In this document: piece after piece, positions 1-11,657 of the stretch | Layout of the letters: the number at the start of each line of letters is the position of its first letter | Position numbering within the stretch: position 1 is the stretch's first letter | NCBI GenBank assembly: GCA_029563075.1 | Contig: JAKQTN010000064.1 | Location: 1 to 64,000, forward strand | DNA: 64,000 bases | Source: Pseudomonadota bacterium | GTDB lineage: Bacteria > Pseudomonadota > Gammaproteobacteria > Burkholderiales > Methylophilaceae | Direction of reading: 5' to 3' | Notes under the pieces: generated by a model | The model's input: the letters and a program-made list of their open reading frames with translations, nothing else | Told to the model about the DNA's origin: nothing | The model's database searches: none | Translations under genes and position numbers: made by a program

Positions 1-141
1 GACAGGATATATTTGACTACATAGAGTTGTTCTACAACTCAAAACGACGTCACAATTCCAATAACTTGTTATCTCCGATAGACTACGAAAATCAATTTAA
101 AACTATGGCTGACTAGCGTCTACAAAACTAGTGGCGATTCA
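1..141 (+). mobile_element. Right end of an IS3-family insertion sequence
   Basis: After the transposase stop, about 25 bp (117-141) read GTCTACAAAACTAGTGGCGA and end in TTCA. IS3-family elements typically have terminal inverted repeats beginning TGA and ending TCA, close behind orfB, so the element probably ends near 141. The left end is outside the window, so neither the inverted-repeat match nor a target duplication can be verified. The stop of the neighbouring broken gene lies only a few bases beyond this proposed end. Confidence 0.5.
3..116 (+). CDS. IS3-family transposase OrfB, C-terminal fragment
   Basis: The window opens inside a plus-strand reading frame (frame 3) that runs to a TAG at 114-116 and encodes 37 residues. 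It contains FDYIELFYN, then KRRH, then LLSPIDYE. This is the usual C-terminal tail of IS3-family OrfB (rve/DDE integrase fold), where a Y-I-x-x-F-Y-N-x-K-R-R-H motif is followed by a Leu-Ser-Pro. Only the end of the gene is visible, so intactness of the element cannot be judged. The family call rests on recognising this tail alone. Confidence 0.75.
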   Translation, partial: QDIFDYIELFYNSKRRHNSNNLLSPIDYENQFKTMAD

Positions 142-145
142 TTAT

Positions 146-546
146 TTAGATTGAATGCTGTTCTATATATTCGTGTTCAATATCGGTTTTAGACAAAGCT
201 TCAATAATTATTTTTTTGATTCCATTAATATCAGTGGTATAAAACCATTCGCGAGAACGACCAACTCTTAAAATATTGTTACTCAAAATCGCGGTAATAA
301 TTTTTTCTCCGCATCTTCTAAAAACTCACGTTTGATTCGAATAAATGGAAGAAACTCAACTTCATAATCAAAATTTGCTTCATAACCACTTTTACGTGAT
401 TTGAAGCTTTTTTTAGCTATTCCAACTTTTAAATTTTGATTGTTTACCTCTGTCTTGTACTTCTTGGCACGATATATTGACTTAGATGCAGGCGAGGTAA
501 GGTAAACTATATATATGCCTGTACTCTCGAGTGGGTCGTTTGTCAT
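146..546 (-). pseudogene. GIY-YIG/T5orf172-like protein, frameshifted
   Basis: The intact frame starts at 546 behind a GGAGTATAGG-type ribosome site. It encodes GIYIVYLTSP near residue 10 and KVGIAKKSFKSR near residue 41, then stops at 283-285 after 87 residues. The sequence A(6) at complement 301-306 appears to lack one A. Adding one A moves translation into a frame that continues coherently through LRVGRSREWFYTT to a TAA at 146-148, giving about 133 residues. The G-I-Y start and the V-G-R-S-R-E-W-F segment resemble GIY-YIG nuclease-like T5orf172 domains; this is a pattern-level call. It could be a real pseudogene, a slippage-regulated gene or a sequencing error. It lies in the accessory patch beside an IS end. 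Confidence 0.6.
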
Positions 547-585
547 TTTTCCTATACTCCAAAATGGCTACCGTATTTATATAGC

Positions 586-843
586 TTAATAGCTTTTAGG
601 TAACAACCAAAATTTGATTGTCCCCATTTCGTAATTATTCGTTAGCTTTCTGGCCTCTCGTTTTTTTAATTTGTTTCGTGTAACCCATACTAGAATCGAG
701 TAATAAGTTAAACCAGTTGGTGTACGGATGTTGTGGAAGTTCAAATAGTCTGCAATTTCCTGGTCGGATAATCCATTCGAGTACAACTCTAAAATGATCC
801 TATGTCTGACTTCTTTTTCATCTGATATTCGTTTTACTGACAC
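586..843 (-). CDS. Small hypothetical protein with recombinase-like helix-turn-helix
   Basis: An 85-residue protein starts at GTG (841-843) with AAAGG just upstream. Its middle (about residues 20-60) reads ELYSNGLSDQEIADYLN, then IRTPTG, then a second helix with VTRNKLKKRE. This layout resembles the DNA-binding modules that follow the catalytic domain of large serine recombinases and small phage-type regulators. No catalytic domain is present. It lies 39 bp upstream of the frameshifted GIY-YIG-like gene on the same strand and 67 bp beyond the glmS stop, so the two may be cotranscribed accessory genes. Function is unknown. Confidence 0.5.
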   Translation of the reverse strand: MSVKRISDEKEVRHRIILELYSNGLSDQEIADYLNFHNIRTPTGLTYYSILVWVTRNKLKKREARKLTNNYEMGTIKFWLLPKSY

Positions 844-910
844 AGCCTTTGTTGTAAGAAAGACATCAAAAACACATATAACATCTTTCTCATTAAAAAG
901 TATAGGGAAA

Positions 911-2740
911 CTATTCCACTGTTACGCTCTTCGCCAAATTCCTCGGTTTATCCACATCCGTTCCCTTTAACAAGGCTGCATGATACGCCAGCATTTGCAC
1001 GGGGATGGTATGCAAAATAGGGGAGAGCACACCCACATGGCGTGGAGTGCGAATCACATGCACACCTTCTGACTCGGTAAAGTGGCTGTCAGCATCTGCA
1101 AACACAAATAGCTCGCCGCCGCGCGCACGCACTTCTTGCATGTTCGATTTTACCTTCTCCAGCAACGCATCATTTGGCGCAATCACCACCACTGGCATGT
1201 TGTTATCTACCAGCGCCAGAGGGCCATGTTTTAGCTCTCCTGCGGGATAAGCCTCGGCGTGGATGTAGGATATCTCTTTAAGCTTAAGCGCGCCTTCCAG
1301 CGCGATAGGGTAGTGCACGCCACGGCCCAGGAATAGGGCGTGTTCTTTATCGGCAAAGCGTTTTGCCCATTCGCGGATTTGCGGCTCTAAATTAAGCGCA
1401 AATTGCACGCTGCCAGCTAATTGGCGCAATGCAGTTAAGTGTTCCTGCTCTTGGGTAGCGCTTAATAAACCACGTTGTTTAGCTAGTGTAGCCGCCAAGG
1501 TGAATAAAGCCACTAGTTGTGTGGTAAACGCTTTGGTGGAAGCCACGCCGATTTCTGCCCCGGCGCGCGTGTAGAAGACGAGCTGCGAGGCGCGCGGAAT
1601 GGCGCTTTCCTGCACATTGCAGATTGACAAGGTAAGATTTTGCCCTAGCGATTTTGCGTGTTTCAAGGCTTCCATCGTATCCAGCGTTTCGCCGGATTGT
1701 GAGATGGTAACAATCATCTGTTTGGGATTAGGCACAGATTGGCGATAGCGGTATTCACTGGCGATTTCCACATTGGTGGGTATTTTTGCAATGCCTTCCA
1801 GCCAGTATTTCGCGGTGAGCGCGGCATAATAGCTGGTGCCTGCGGCCAGTATCAAGATGCTATCCACCTGCTTGAATACATCGCTGGCGGCCTTGCCAAA
1901 CAACTCGGCAGAGAAGCAGTTGTTATCAATCAGCGCTTCAATGGTGTCGGTGAGCGCACGCGGTTGTTCGTGGATTTCTTTTTGCATGAAGTGCGAATAA
2001 GGGCCAAGCTCCATGCTTGCGAGCGACACATCGCTCATGTGGATTTTACGGGTTACCTCTACACCATCGCGGCCATAAATAGTCACGCCATCACGGCGAA
2101 TATCCGCCACATCGCCATCTTCCAGGTAAATCACTTTACGGGTGACGGATAACACCGCAGAAACGTCAGATGCGATGAAATTCTCACCTTCGCCAAGGCC
2201 TATCAGCAGCGGGCAGCCTAGACGCGCGGTAATCATGTGTTCTGGTTCTTTAACCGAAATCACGCTAATGGCAAACGCGCCCGTAAGCTCTGCCACCGCC
2301 TTCTGTGTAGCTGCCAGCAATGCCAAATCTTTGTGGTAATAGTGAATTAAGTGAGCAATCACTTCAGTATCGGTTTGCGAGGTGAACTCGTAGCCCAAAG
2401 CTTTTAAGCGCGTGCGCTGCTCATCATGATTTTCGATAATGCCGTTATGCACAACGGCAATCTCACCTTTAGAGACATGCGGATGTGCATTGCTCTCGGT
2501 GACGCCGCCATGAGTAGCCCAACGTGTGTGACCGATGCCTACCAAGCCGCTTAGATTCGCATCCAATGCTTTTTCTACCATGGCGGAAACGCGGCCCACC
2601 GCGCGTACGCGCTCGATGCCGTTCCTGTTCAGCACCGCGACGCCGGCAGAATCGTAGCCGCGATATTCCAGACGGCTCAGGCCTTCGATTAAAGTTGAAA
2701 CGACGTTTCTATTTGCTACTGCACCTACAATGCCACACAT
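911..2740 (-). CDS. glmS: Glutamine-fructose-6-phosphate aminotransferase (isomerizing)
   Basis: GlmS makes glucosamine-6-phosphate from fructose-6-phosphate and glutamine, the first committed step of UDP-GlcNAc synthesis for peptidoglycan and LPS. The 609-residue protein has the family's normal length. It begins MCGIVGAV, leaving Cys2 as the N-terminal nucleophile of the class-II glutaminase domain (about 1-220). Two SIS sugar-isomerase domains follow (a GTSYYAAL motif near 300, and a second domain near 460-590), and it ends in the conserved [13 protein letters not shown]. It lies 69 bp downstream of glmU on the same strand, so the last two dedicated enzymes of the pathway are probably cotranscribed. 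Accessory genes begin directly after its stop. Confidence 0.98.
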   Translation of the reverse strand: MCGIVGAVANRNVVSTLIEGLSRLEYRGYDSAGVAVLNRNGIERVRAVGRVSAMVEKALDANLSGLVGIGHTRWATHGGVTESNAHPHVSKGEIAVVHNGIIENHDEQRTRLKALGYEFTSQTDTEVIAHLIHYYHKDLALLAATQKAVAELTGAFAISVISVKEPEHMITARLGCPLLIGLGEGENFIASDVSAVLSVTRKVIYLEDGDVADIRRDGVTIYGRDGVEVTRKIHMSDVSLASMELGPYSHFMQKEIHEQPRALTDTIEALIDNNCFSAELFGKAASDVFKQVDSILILAAGTSYYAALTAKYWLEGIAKIPTNVEIASEYRYRQSVPNPKQMIVTISQSGETLDTMEALKHAKSLGQNLTLSICNVQESAIPRASQLVFYTRAGAEIGVASTKAFTTQLVALFTLAATLAKQRGLLSATQEQEHLTALRQLAGSVQFALNLEPQIREWAKRFADKEHALFLGRGVHYPIALEGALKLKEISYIHAEAYPAGELKHGPLALVDNNMPVVVIAPNDALLEKVKSNMQEVRARGGELFVFADADSHFTESEGVHVIRTPRHVGVLSPILHTIPVQMLAYHAALLKGTDVDKPRNLAKSVTVE

Positions 2741-2809
2741 AACGTTTATTCTTTCTTAAATTATTTCTATTCAATCATTTTCGCAAAAGCGGGGATGACG
2801 AATAAGGCT

Positions 2810-4249
2810 TTATTTTTTTATCTTTACAGGCCGTTTCCATCCCACGATAGATTTTTGTTCTTTTGCTCTGCATAACGTAAGCTGATCAGCTGGTGCGTCC
2901 CTGGTAATAGTGGAGCCTGCGGCGATGGTCGCGCCTTTGCCTACTGTAACAGGTGCGATTAATTGCGTATCGGAGCCAACGAACACGTCATCTTCAATAA
3001 TGGTTCTGAATTTATTGGCGCCGTCATAATTGCAGGTAATCGTACCCGCGCCAATGTTCACGTTTTTACCCACAGTGCTATCACCCACATAGCTCAGGTG
3101 ATTGATTTTACTGCCAATATCTACTTGAGCGTTTTTGAGCTCGACAAAGTTACCAATATGCGTCTCAGCCGCCAGTGTAGTACCGGGGCGAATGCGTGCA
3201 TATGGCCCAATGCGGCTATTATTGCCAATTTTAGCCTGGTCAATATGTGTAAACGGGGCGATGATTGTTCCAGAAGCAATTTCGGCATCTTTAATGACAC
3301 AGTACGCGCCAATTTTTACATTGTCGGCAATGCTTACCTTGCCTTCAAAAACACAGCCGACATCTATTTCTACATCCTTGCCAACACTTAACTCGCCTCG
3401 CACATCGATTCTTAATGGGTCTAGCAGCGTCACACCCGCTAGCATTAAGCTATCGGCATAGCGTTTTTGGTATACCCGCTCCAGGTCAGCTAAGTCTTTC
3501 TTGCAGTTCACCCCTGTCACAGAGGCTTCATCCTGAGAAATTTCTGTTGCAATCGTATACCTTTTTTTAGATAGACCAATCCAACCGTCCGAAGACGATT
3601 CATCATCTGCAATTTCGCGCACCGCTGTCTCATCTTCCAGTTTTGCCATCGCCACGATGTCTGTCAGATAATATTCACCCTGGGCGTTGTTGTTGGTAAG
3701 GCGCTTTAACCAGTTTGCCAGATGCCTGTTCTCAGCAGCGATAATGCCGGTATTCACCTCTTTAATTTCGCGCTGCTGAGCAGTCGCATCCTTATGCTCA
3801 ATGATTGCAGTAACGATGCCTTCACTATTACGAATGATACGGCCATAGCCGGCTGGATCCGGCTTTATAAAAGTCAGCAGGCCTAATTCCTCGGTTTTAT
3901 CGAGCAGTTTTTTGCAACTTTCAACACTCAGCAGCGGCACATCCCCAAGCAAGATAAGCGTTGTGGCATTTTCATCCAGATGCGGCAAGGCTTGCTGCAC
4001 GGCATGGCCAGTTCCAAGCTGCTCGATTTGTTCAACCCAGGTAATATTTTCATGCGCGAATGCGTGCAGTACCGCCTCGCCGCCATAGCCATAAACCACG
4101 ATGATTTTCGCCGGATCTAATTGTTTGGCGCAATTAATGACGTGCTGTAAAAGCGGTTTGCCGGCTAGTTGGTGCAGCACCTTGGGCTTATTAGAGTGCA
4201 TGCGTGTGCCTTTACCGGCAGCAAGAATGACAATATTGAGTTTATTCAT
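2810..4249 (-). CDS. glmU: Bifunctional GlcNAc-1-P uridylyltransferase / GlcN-1-P acetyltransferase
   Basis: GlmU acetylates glucosamine-1-phosphate and then uridylylates it to UDP-GlcNAc. The 479-residue protein opens with the nucleotidyltransferase signature LAAGKGTRM (residues 9-17). Its second half (from about 260) is a left-handed beta-helix of hexapeptide repeats with the acetyltransferase signature NIGAGTITCNYDG. It is slightly longer than the roughly 456 residues of E. coli GlmU. The gene follows the terminator of the ATP synthase operon and precedes glmS on the same strand, so a promoter for glmU-glmS should lie near 4250-4283. Confidence 0.98.
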   Translation of the reverse strand: MNKLNIVILAAGKGTRMHSNKPKVLHQLAGKPLLQHVINCAKQLDPAKIIVVYGYGGEAVLHAFAHENITWVEQIEQLGTGHAVQQALPHLDENATTLILLGDVPLLSVESCKKLLDKTEELGLLTFIKPDPAGYGRIIRNSEGIVTAIIEHKDATAQQREIKEVNTGIIAAENRHLANWLKRLTNNNAQGEYYLTDIVAMAKLEDETAVREIADDESSSDGWIGLSKKRYTIATEISQDEASVTGVNCKKDLADLERVYQKRYADSLMLAGVTLLDPLRIDVRGELSVGKDVEIDVGCVFEGKVSIADNVKIGAYCVIKDAEIASGTIIAPFTHIDQAKIGNNSRIGPYARIRPGTTLAAETHIGNFVELKNAQVDIGSKINHLSYVGDSTVGKNVNIGAGTITCNYDGANKFRTIIEDDVFVGSDTQLIAPVTVGKGATIAAGSTITRDAPADQLTLCRAKEQKSIVGWKRPVKIKK

Positions 4250-4283
4250 ATTCTATTTAATTTACTTGATAGTGAAAGTATAA

Positions 4284-4310
4284 ACAAAAAAGGCAGCCAT
4301 AGGCTGCCTT
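4284..4310 (-). terminator. Rho-independent terminator of the atp operon
   Basis: The 8-bp stem AGGCAGCC / GGCTGCCT with loop ATA (4291-4309) is followed on the minus strand by a run of six T. It lies 24 bp after the atpC stop and before glmU, so it should end the atpIBEFHAGDC transcript. Confidence 0.85.
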
Positions 4311-4333
4311 TGTATAAGCATGAAAACACTTAA

Positions 4334-4759
4334 TTAATGCGTAGTTTTACGTAAACGTTCAATTGTTTGGATTTGTGCGAGCGCTTCAGACAATTCAGCT
4401 TGTGCTGTTGCGTAATCAATGTCTGAAGTTCTGTTTTTCAACGCCTCTTCCGCAGCCTCTTTCGCAGCGATTGCTTTTGCTTCATCCAGGTCATGACCAC
4501 GAATTGCCGTATCAGCCAATACAGTGACTACACCTGGCTGTACTTCCAACATGCCGCCTGAGATGAAAATCAAGGTATCTTCAGCTTCGTTAGCTTGCTT
4601 GATACGCAAAGCACCCGGCTTGATGGTCGTAATCATTGGCGCATGGTTTGGGTAGATACCCACTTCACCAGCGCTTGCAGGTGCAACCACAAACTCAGCT
4701 TCACCTGAGAATATGCTTGCCTCTGCACTGACTACATCAATATGAACAGTATTTGCCAT
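4334..4759 (-). CDS. atpC: ATP synthase F1 subunit epsilon
   Basis: Epsilon is part of the F1 central stalk, couples rotation to catalysis and can inhibit ATP hydrolysis. The 141-residue protein shows the N-terminal beta-sandwich ([20 protein letters not shown], then [14 protein letters not shown]) and a C-terminal helical hairpin rich in Ala and Glu. Length is normal. It is the last gene of the operon, 53 bp after atpD and just before a terminator hairpin. Confidence 0.97.
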   Translation of the reverse strand: MANTVHIDVVSAEASIFSGEAEFVVAPASAGEVGIYPNHAPMITTIKPGALRIKQANEAEDTLIFISGGMLEVQPGVVTVLADTAIRGHDLDEAKAIAAKEAAEEALKNRTSDIDYATAQAELSEALAQIQTIERLRKTTH

Positions 4760-4812
4760 TTTTTTCCTTAAAGCGATTAACTTATTAGCTAAGTAAACTT
4801 AGTTAAGTTTTT

Positions 4813-6267
<1,455 letters not shown>

Positions 6268-6311
6268 CTAGTCAGATTTAATTAAATTCGATACTCTGCT
6301 TACTAAAGCAC

Positions 6312-7250
6312 CTACGACACAGCGGCCGCTCCACCAACGATTTCTGAAATCTCTTTTGTAATCGCCGCTTGACGCGCTTTGTTGTAAACCAGTTTCAACT
6401 CGCCAATCACGTTCTTCGCATTGTCAGATGCGGCCTTCATCGCCACCATACGTGATGATTGCTCAGACGCCATGTTTTCAGATACTGCGTTATACACCAG
6501 TGACTCAATGTAGCGTACCATCAGCTCTTCAATCACGGGCTTCGCCTCAGGTTCATAGATATAATCCCAATGGCCTTTAGCTGCACCGATTTGAAGGGCA
6601 CTCTTCACCACTGCACTCGCACTCAATTTCTCAGCTTTTTCTTCTGTAGGGTGTGTACCCAAACGTTCACTGGTCAATGGCAGCAATTGGTCAATTACAG
6701 GCTCTTGCTTCATGGTATTGATAAAGCGTGTATAGCAAATATGTAACTGATCAATTTCACCAGTGGTATAAGCATCCAGCATCACTTTAATCGTGCCAAT
6801 CAGTGTTTCTAAATGCGGTACATCACCTAAGCCGATGATGTGTGATTTTACGTTGGCACCGACGCGATTCATAAAGCCGTAGCCTTTGTTACCTATCGCA
6901 CTGACAGTAATTTTTTTGCCTTCAGATTCCCAGTTTTTCATCTGGTTAACTGTTAAGCGCAATACGTTGGTGTTCAAGCCGCCGCAAAGACCTTTGTCTG
7001 AGCTCACCACGATAATGCCAACATTCTTCACTTCATCACGCTTCAACAGGAAAGGGTGCTTGTATTCAGAATGCGCAAGTGAAAGGTGAGCCGCCACATT
7101 GCGAATTTTGTCAGCATAAGGGCGGGATGCACGCATTCTATCCTGCGCTTTACGCATTTTAGAGGCGGCCACCATTTCCATCGCCTTGGTGATCTTGCGT
7201 GTGTTTTCTACACTCTTAATCTTGGTTCTAATTTCTTTACTACCAGCCAT
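6312..7250 (-). CDS. atpG: ATP synthase F1 subunit gamma
   Basis: Gamma is the rotating coiled-coil shaft of F1. The protein begins [20 protein letters not shown] and ends with the second long helix ([20 protein letters not shown]), as expected. At 312 residues it is about 20-25 longer than E. coli gamma. The extra length sits near residues 195-240 (around [17 protein letters not shown] and [13 protein letters not shown]), before the conserved C-terminal helix. The reading frame is intact and flanked by atpA and atpD, so the insert looks like lineage variation rather than damage. Confidence 0.97.
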   Translation of the reverse strand: MAGSKEIRTKIKSVENTRKITKAMEMVAASKMRKAQDRMRASRPYADKIRNVAAHLSLAHSEYKHPFLLKRDEVKNVGIIVVSSDKGLCGGLNTNVLRLTVNQMKNWESEGKKITVSAIGNKGYGFMNRVGANVKSHIIGLGDVPHLETLIGTIKVMLDAYTTGEIDQLHICYTRFINTMKQEPVIDQLLPLTSERLGTHPTEEKAEKLSASAVVKSALQIGAAKGHWDYIYEPEAKPVIEELMVRYIESLVYNAVSENMASEQSSRMVAMKAASDNAKNVIGELKLVYNKARQAAITKEISEIVGGAAAVS

Positions 7251-7273
7251 TTTAATGTCCTAATAGTTAGATA

Positions 7274-8815
7274 TTAGTAAGCAGTTGTCGCTTTGAAGTC
7301 TTGAATTGCTGCCTCAAGTGCTTTCTCGTTATCAGCGCTCAAATCTTTTGAAGTTTCGATAGCATCAGCGATTGCTTTATATTTCGAAGCGATAAAGCCG
7401 TGCAATTTGCCTTCAAAGGCCAATACTTTATTGATAGCAACATCGTCAAAGTAACCTTTGTTCGCTGCAAACAAGGTAATTGCCATATTTGATACGCTTA
7501 AAGGTGCATATTGCGCTTGTTTCATCAACTCAGTAAACATACGGCCACGTTCCAACTGTTTACGTGTCGCTTCATCCAGGTCAGATGCGAACTGCGCGAA
7601 CGCAGCCAATTCACGGTATTGCGCAAGAGCCAGACGCACACCGCCGCCCAGTTTCTTGATGACTTTAGTTTGCGCTGCACCACCTACGCGAGACACTGAA
7701 ATACCAGCGTTGATCGCGGGACGGATACCAGCGTTGAACAAGTCAGTTTCCAGGAAGATCTGGCCGTCAGTAATAGAAATCACGTTAGTTGGAACGAATG
7801 CAGAAACGTCGCCAGCCGCTGTTTCAATCACTGGCAATGCAGTCAATGAACCCGTTTTACCTTTCACTTCACCGTTAGTGAATTTCTCTACATACTCTTC
7901 GTTTACACGAGCCGCGCGCTCTAACAAACGTGAGTGGATGTAGAACACGTCGCCTGGGTAAGCTTCACGGCCTGGTGGACGACGTAACAGCAATGAGATT
8001 TGACGGTAAGCAATCGCCTGTTTGGTCAAGTCATCATAAACAATCAATGCATCCTGACCACGGTCACGGAAGTATTCACCCATGGTACAGCCAGCATATG
8101 GCGCCAGGAATTGCAATGCCGCTGAATCAGAAGCTGCTGCTGCAACCACAATGGTGTAAGCCATTGCGCCGTTTTCTTCCAATTTACGTACCACGTTAGC
8201 GATAGTAGAAGCCTTTTGGCCGATCGCAACGTAGATACAGGTCATGTTCTGACCTTTTTGGTTGATGATCGCGTCGACTGCAACTGCTGTTTTACCTGTT
8301 TGACGGTCACCAATGATCAATTCACGTTGGCCACGGCCAACTGGCACCATCGAGTCAACGGATTTCAAACCGGTTTGTACTGGTTGTGAAACTGATTTAC
8401 GTGCAATAACGCCGGGAGCAACTTTTTCAATTTTGTCAGTCATTTTTGCATTGACTGGACCTTTGCCGTCGATTGGCTGACCTAACGCGTTAACAACGCG
8501 GCCGATCAATTCCGGACCAACTGGCACTTCCAGAATACGGCCTGTACATTTACATGTATCGCCTTCTGTAATGTGCTCGTAATCACCCAGCACCACCGCA
8601 CCCACTGAGTCACGCTCAAGGTTAAGTGCCAAACCGAATGTATTGCCCGGGAACTCGATCATCTCGCCAGACATCACGTTTGAAAGACCGTGAATACGAA
8701 CGATACCGTCAGTAACCGAAATTACGGTACCTTGGGTACGCGCTTCAGCACTGGTCGAAAAATTTTCTAATCTGCTTTTAATCAGTTCACTGATTTCTGA
8801 TGTAGATAACTGCAT
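7274..8815 (-). CDS. atpA: ATP synthase F1 subunit alpha
   Basis: Alpha forms the non-catalytic and regulatory nucleotide sites of the F1 ring. The 513-residue protein has the alpha-type Walker A GDRQTGKT at 169-176, the upstream [10 protein letters not shown] stretch, and the signature [17 protein letters not shown] further on. Its N-terminal segment ([13 protein letters not shown]) binds delta in characterised enzymes. It lies 18 bp after atpH and 23 bp before atpG. Confidence 0.99.
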   Translation of the reverse strand: MQLSTSEISELIKSRLENFSTSAEARTQGTVISVTDGIVRIHGLSNVMSGEMIEFPGNTFGLALNLERDSVGAVVLGDYEHITEGDTCKCTGRILEVPVGPELIGRVVNALGQPIDGKGPVNAKMTDKIEKVAPGVIARKSVSQPVQTGLKSVDSMVPVGRGQRELIIGDRQTGKTAVAVDAIINQKGQNMTCIYVAIGQKASTIANVVRKLEENGAMAYTIVVAAAASDSAALQFLAPYAGCTMGEYFRDRGQDALIVYDDLTKQAIAYRQISLLLRRPPGREAYPGDVFYIHSRLLERAARVNEEYVEKFTNGEVKGKTGSLTALPVIETAAGDVSAFVPTNVISITDGQIFLETDLFNAGIRPAINAGISVSRVGGAAQTKVIKKLGGGVRLALAQYRELAAFAQFASDLDEATRKQLERGRMFTELMKQAQYAPLSVSNMAITLFAANKGYFDDVAINKVLAFEGKLHGFIASKYKAIADAIETSKDLSADNEKALEAAIQDFKATTAY

Positions 8816-8833
8816 TACTCTGTCTCCTGTGCC

Positions 8834-9370
8834 TTATGCTGTAAGCGTATAGGCTAAATTTTGTAACTGGCCTTTGACGGATGCGTCTATTACGGTATCG
8901 CCAACAATAATTTTGATGCCACCGATGATTTCCGGGTCTACAGAAACACTAGCTTCAATTTTCTTGCCGAATTTTGCTTCCAAACGTTTTACCAAGTCTT
9001 TGGTATCTGCCGCGCTGATCTTGGCTGCAGCAATGATTTCTGCATCCAATGTACCTTCATCTTGCGCTTTCAATGCTTCAAACGCGCTGTAGATTTCCGG
9101 CAAAATAGACAAACGGCCATACTCAACCAAAACTTTGACCAGATTCTGTCCGTTTTCATTGAGATTGTCGCCGCACGCCTTCAAGAAAGTCGCTTGCAGA
9201 TCACTGCTCACCACTTTAGGGTCTTGAATATAAGCCTTGATTTGCGCGTCATTAGCAACTGCAGCAGCAAAACTCAACATCTCAGACCATTTGCCCAACG
9301 CCTTCTGCTCACGGCCTAATTTATAGGCAGCGACTGCATAGGGCCTTGCGATGGTGGATAATTCAGCCAT
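8834..9370 (-). CDS. atpH: ATP synthase F1 subunit delta
   Basis: Delta links the b-subunit peripheral stalk to the top of F1. The 178-residue protein has the typical start STIARPYAVAAYKLG and the C-terminal IIGGIKIIVGDTVIDASVKGQ followed by a short helix. Length is standard. It lies between atpF and atpA with short spacers, in the usual proteobacterial order. Confidence 0.97.
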   Translation of the reverse strand: MAELSTIARPYAVAAYKLGREQKALGKWSEMLSFAAAVANDAQIKAYIQDPKVVSSDLQATFLKACGDNLNENGQNLVKVLVEYGRLSILPEIYSAFEALKAQDEGTLDAEIIAAAKISAADTKDLVKRLEAKFGKKIEASVSVDPEIIGGIKIIVGDTVIDASVKGQLQNLAYTLTA

Positions 9371-9394
9371 GTGATTTTCCTTTATCCCTTAGCC

Positions 9395-9865
9395 TTAAAG
9401 TTCTGCTGCAAGTTTAGCTAACAATTCGCTGTGTGCTTTGGCGTCGATTTCTTTACGCAAAATCTTCTCCGCACCAGCAATTGCCAATGTAGAAACTTGC
9501 GCACGTAAACCTTCTTTAGCACGGTTCACTTCTTGCTCAATTTCAGCTTTAGCGCCAGCGATAATACGATCACCTTCAACTTTGGCACTACCTTTAGCTT
9601 CTTCGATAATCTGCGTACCGCGCTTTTCAGCCTGTGCAATGATTTCGCTAGCTTTTTGTTTAGCTTCAGTCAATGTCACTTCTGATTTTTTAGCCGCTAC
9701 TTCAAGTGCATTTCTGCCATCTGCTGCTGCTGCCAAACCATCAGCGATTTCTTTTTGGCGCGCCTCAATTGCTTTTAAAAGCGGCGGCCAAACGAATTTC
9801 ACCGTGAACCAAATCAACACAGCAAATGCGATAGCTTGTGCGATAAGTGTAAAGTTAATGTTCAT
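9395..9865 (-). CDS. atpF: ATP synthase F0 subunit b
   Basis: Subunit b forms the peripheral stator stalk. The 156-residue protein starts with one membrane helix (about residues 5-27, MNINFTLIAQAIAFAVLIWF) followed by PPLLKAIEARQKEI and a long charged Ala/Glu/Lys-rich helix. This matches the E. coli b topology, with no second b' gene present. It lies 78 bp after atpE and 24 bp before atpH. Confidence 0.97.
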   Translation of the reverse strand: MNINFTLIAQAIAFAVLIWFTVKFVWPPLLKAIEARQKEIADGLAAAADGRNALEVAAKKSEVTLTEAKQKASEIIAQAEKRGTQIIEEAKGSAKVEGDRIIAGAKAEIEQEVNRAKEGLRAQVSTLAIAGAEKILRKEIDAKAHSELLAKLAAEL

Positions 9866-9943
9866 TTTTGATCCATGTTGTTAATCATTAAAGCGTCAGC
9901 CACTAAACCTTTGTTAATGACCAAATCAGCTTAAGTTTGCTAA

Positions 9944-10222
<279 letters not shown>

Positions 10223-10270
10223 TCAAAATTAAATTACAACTACAAATAAAACTTAAAACTAACTACAAAA

Positions 10271-11089
10271 CTAGTGTGACTCATGTGCCATAGCGAGATA
10301 CACCACGGTTAACATCATGAAAATGAACGCCTGCAGCGCCACAATTAAAATATGAAATATCGACCAGCCGGCGCCAAGTATCGCGCCAAAGATGGTGCCA
10401 GTTAAACCGGTTGCAGCCCAAAGACCCAACAATAAGAAAATCACTTCGCCTGCATACATGTTACCGAACAGCCGCAACGAATGAGAAAGTGGTTTTGAAA
10501 TGTATTCAATCATGTTGAACAGAAAGTTGGCTGGCCAAACCCAGATTTTGGTACCGAATGGGGAACAGAACAACTCGTGAATCCAACCACCCAAGCCTTT
10601 CACCTTGATGGCAAAGAAAATCATCAAAAACCATACCGCGAGCGCGAGCGCAAATGTGGTATTGATGTCTGAAGTGGGAACGCTGCGCCAATGATGCAAG
10701 CCGAATAAGCCGTAAAATTTGTGCATGACATCTACCGGCAGGAAGTCCATGGCATTCATTGCGAACACCCATAAAAAAACCGTCAATGCGGTTGGTGCAA
10801 TAAACGCATGACGGTTACCATGGAAAATATTTTTAACCTGATCATCCACAAACCCAAAGACCAGCTCAACAAAAGCCTGGCGCTTAGTTGGCACACCTGC
10901 AGATGCCCCACGCGCAACCCACCAGACAAGCCCCATCACCAAGATGCCCAGGATGACAGACATTACCAGCGTATCCACATGCAGCGTCCAGAAACCGCCG
11001 TCGCCGATTGGCTTGGCATTGAAGCTTAAATGTCCAGCAATATATTCTGACGGGGTCATTGCAACTTGTTCAGCGTGTTCTGTAGCCAT
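10271..11089 (-). CDS. atpB: ATP synthase F0 subunit a
   Basis: Subunit a forms the proton half-channels against the c ring. The protein has several membrane helices and the family signature around [19 protein letters not shown], which includes the essential Arg. Near the end is [20 protein letters not shown], the conserved last helix. I chose the ATG at 11087-11089 (MATEHAEQ). A TTG at 11096-11098 would add three residues and lies only 4 nt after an AGGG motif, so the true start is not settled. Confidence 0.97.
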   Translation of the reverse strand: MATEHAEQVAMTPSEYIAGHLSFNAKPIGDGGFWTLHVDTLVMSVILGILVMGLVWWVARGASAGVPTKRQAFVELVFGFVDDQVKNIFHGNRHAFIAPTALTVFLWVFAMNAMDFLPVDVMHKFYGLFGLHHWRSVPTSDINTTFALALAVWFLMIFFAIKVKGLGGWIHELFCSPFGTKIWVWPANFLFNMIEYISKPLSHSLRLFGNMYAGEVIFLLLGLWAATGLTGTIFGAILGAGWSIFHILIVALQAFIFMMLTVVYLAMAHESH

Positions 11090-11117
11090 ATCAATCAAAA
11101 AGCCCTGTAAATGTTAC

Positions 11118-11501
11118 TTATATTTTTAATTCTGTGTTTTCCAGCTTGCGCATTGCTGCGCCAGATACCAGCGCTGCAGCCGCCAAGCCCGCAATCAGCG
11201 CAAAAGGAACCAACTGCTTGTAAACTTTAAACGTGACAAACAACAGCACGAAAATCACTAAAATCTTGACTGCTTCCGCCTTCAATAAATTAATCAGTGC
11301 CGCTGTCGCTTCTTTTTTGCTTTTCTGCGCAATTTTCGATGCGACTAATGCACCTATCAATACTGCCAAGCCACCAAACACTGCCGATAAGCCTGCATGA
11401 AATCCTGATATTATAAGTGAAATAACTGCGATTGCGGCTGTTGCGATTATCTGTAACCGCAACATTTTGCTAAAAATATTGGTCGTAGTTATGTTTTCCA
11501 T
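11118..11501 (-). CDS. atpI: ATP synthase assembly/accessory protein I
   Basis: This 127-residue hydrophobic protein has four predicted membrane helices and occupies the atpI position, first in the atp operon, 28 bp upstream of the atpB TTG/ATG region. The family is weakly conserved; characterised members assist c-ring assembly or magnesium uptake. The call rests on size, hydrophobicity (for example AVFGGLAVLIGALVASKIAQ) and position. The operon promoter should lie in 11502-11657. Confidence 0.88.
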   Translation of the reverse strand: MENITTTNIFSKMLRLQIIATAAIAVISLIISGFHAGLSAVFGGLAVLIGALVASKIAQKSKKEATAALINLLKAEAVKILVIFVLLFVTFKVYKQLVPFALIAGLAAAALVSGAAMRKLENTELKI

Positions 11502-11657
11502 GTTTTTATCATTCCAAAAACCATTTTTTGCTTTTGAAACGGGTTTATTAGCAAAGTCCGCGATTTTGAATTATTAGCGCTTTTTAGTCAAGCACTTTTG
11601 CTCAAGCCGGATGAATCTCTTAAGGCAAAAACTCGCCTAAACTCAATTATGTTACTA

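Noticed and set aside
283-546. The 87-codon frame as a complete gene
   Set aside because: The neighbouring frame continues the protein coherently past the stop, so it is better treated as a frameshifted gene.
844-910. Tn7-type transposon end or terminator after glmS
   Set aside because: I see neither a TGTGGG-type end nor a G/C-rich hairpin with T-run; only a weak AGAAAGA/TCTTTCT pair with a long loop.
952-960. Perfect DnaA-box sequence TTATCCACA inside glmS
   Set aside because: It encodes conserved C-terminal residues of GlmS (DKP region) and lies 20 kb from the origin; a single match of nine bases is expected by chance.
1005-2742. Long antisense frames within glmS, atp genes, recG and others
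   Set aside because: They overlap conserved genes on the other strand, have no family resemblance and reflect codon-usage mirroring.
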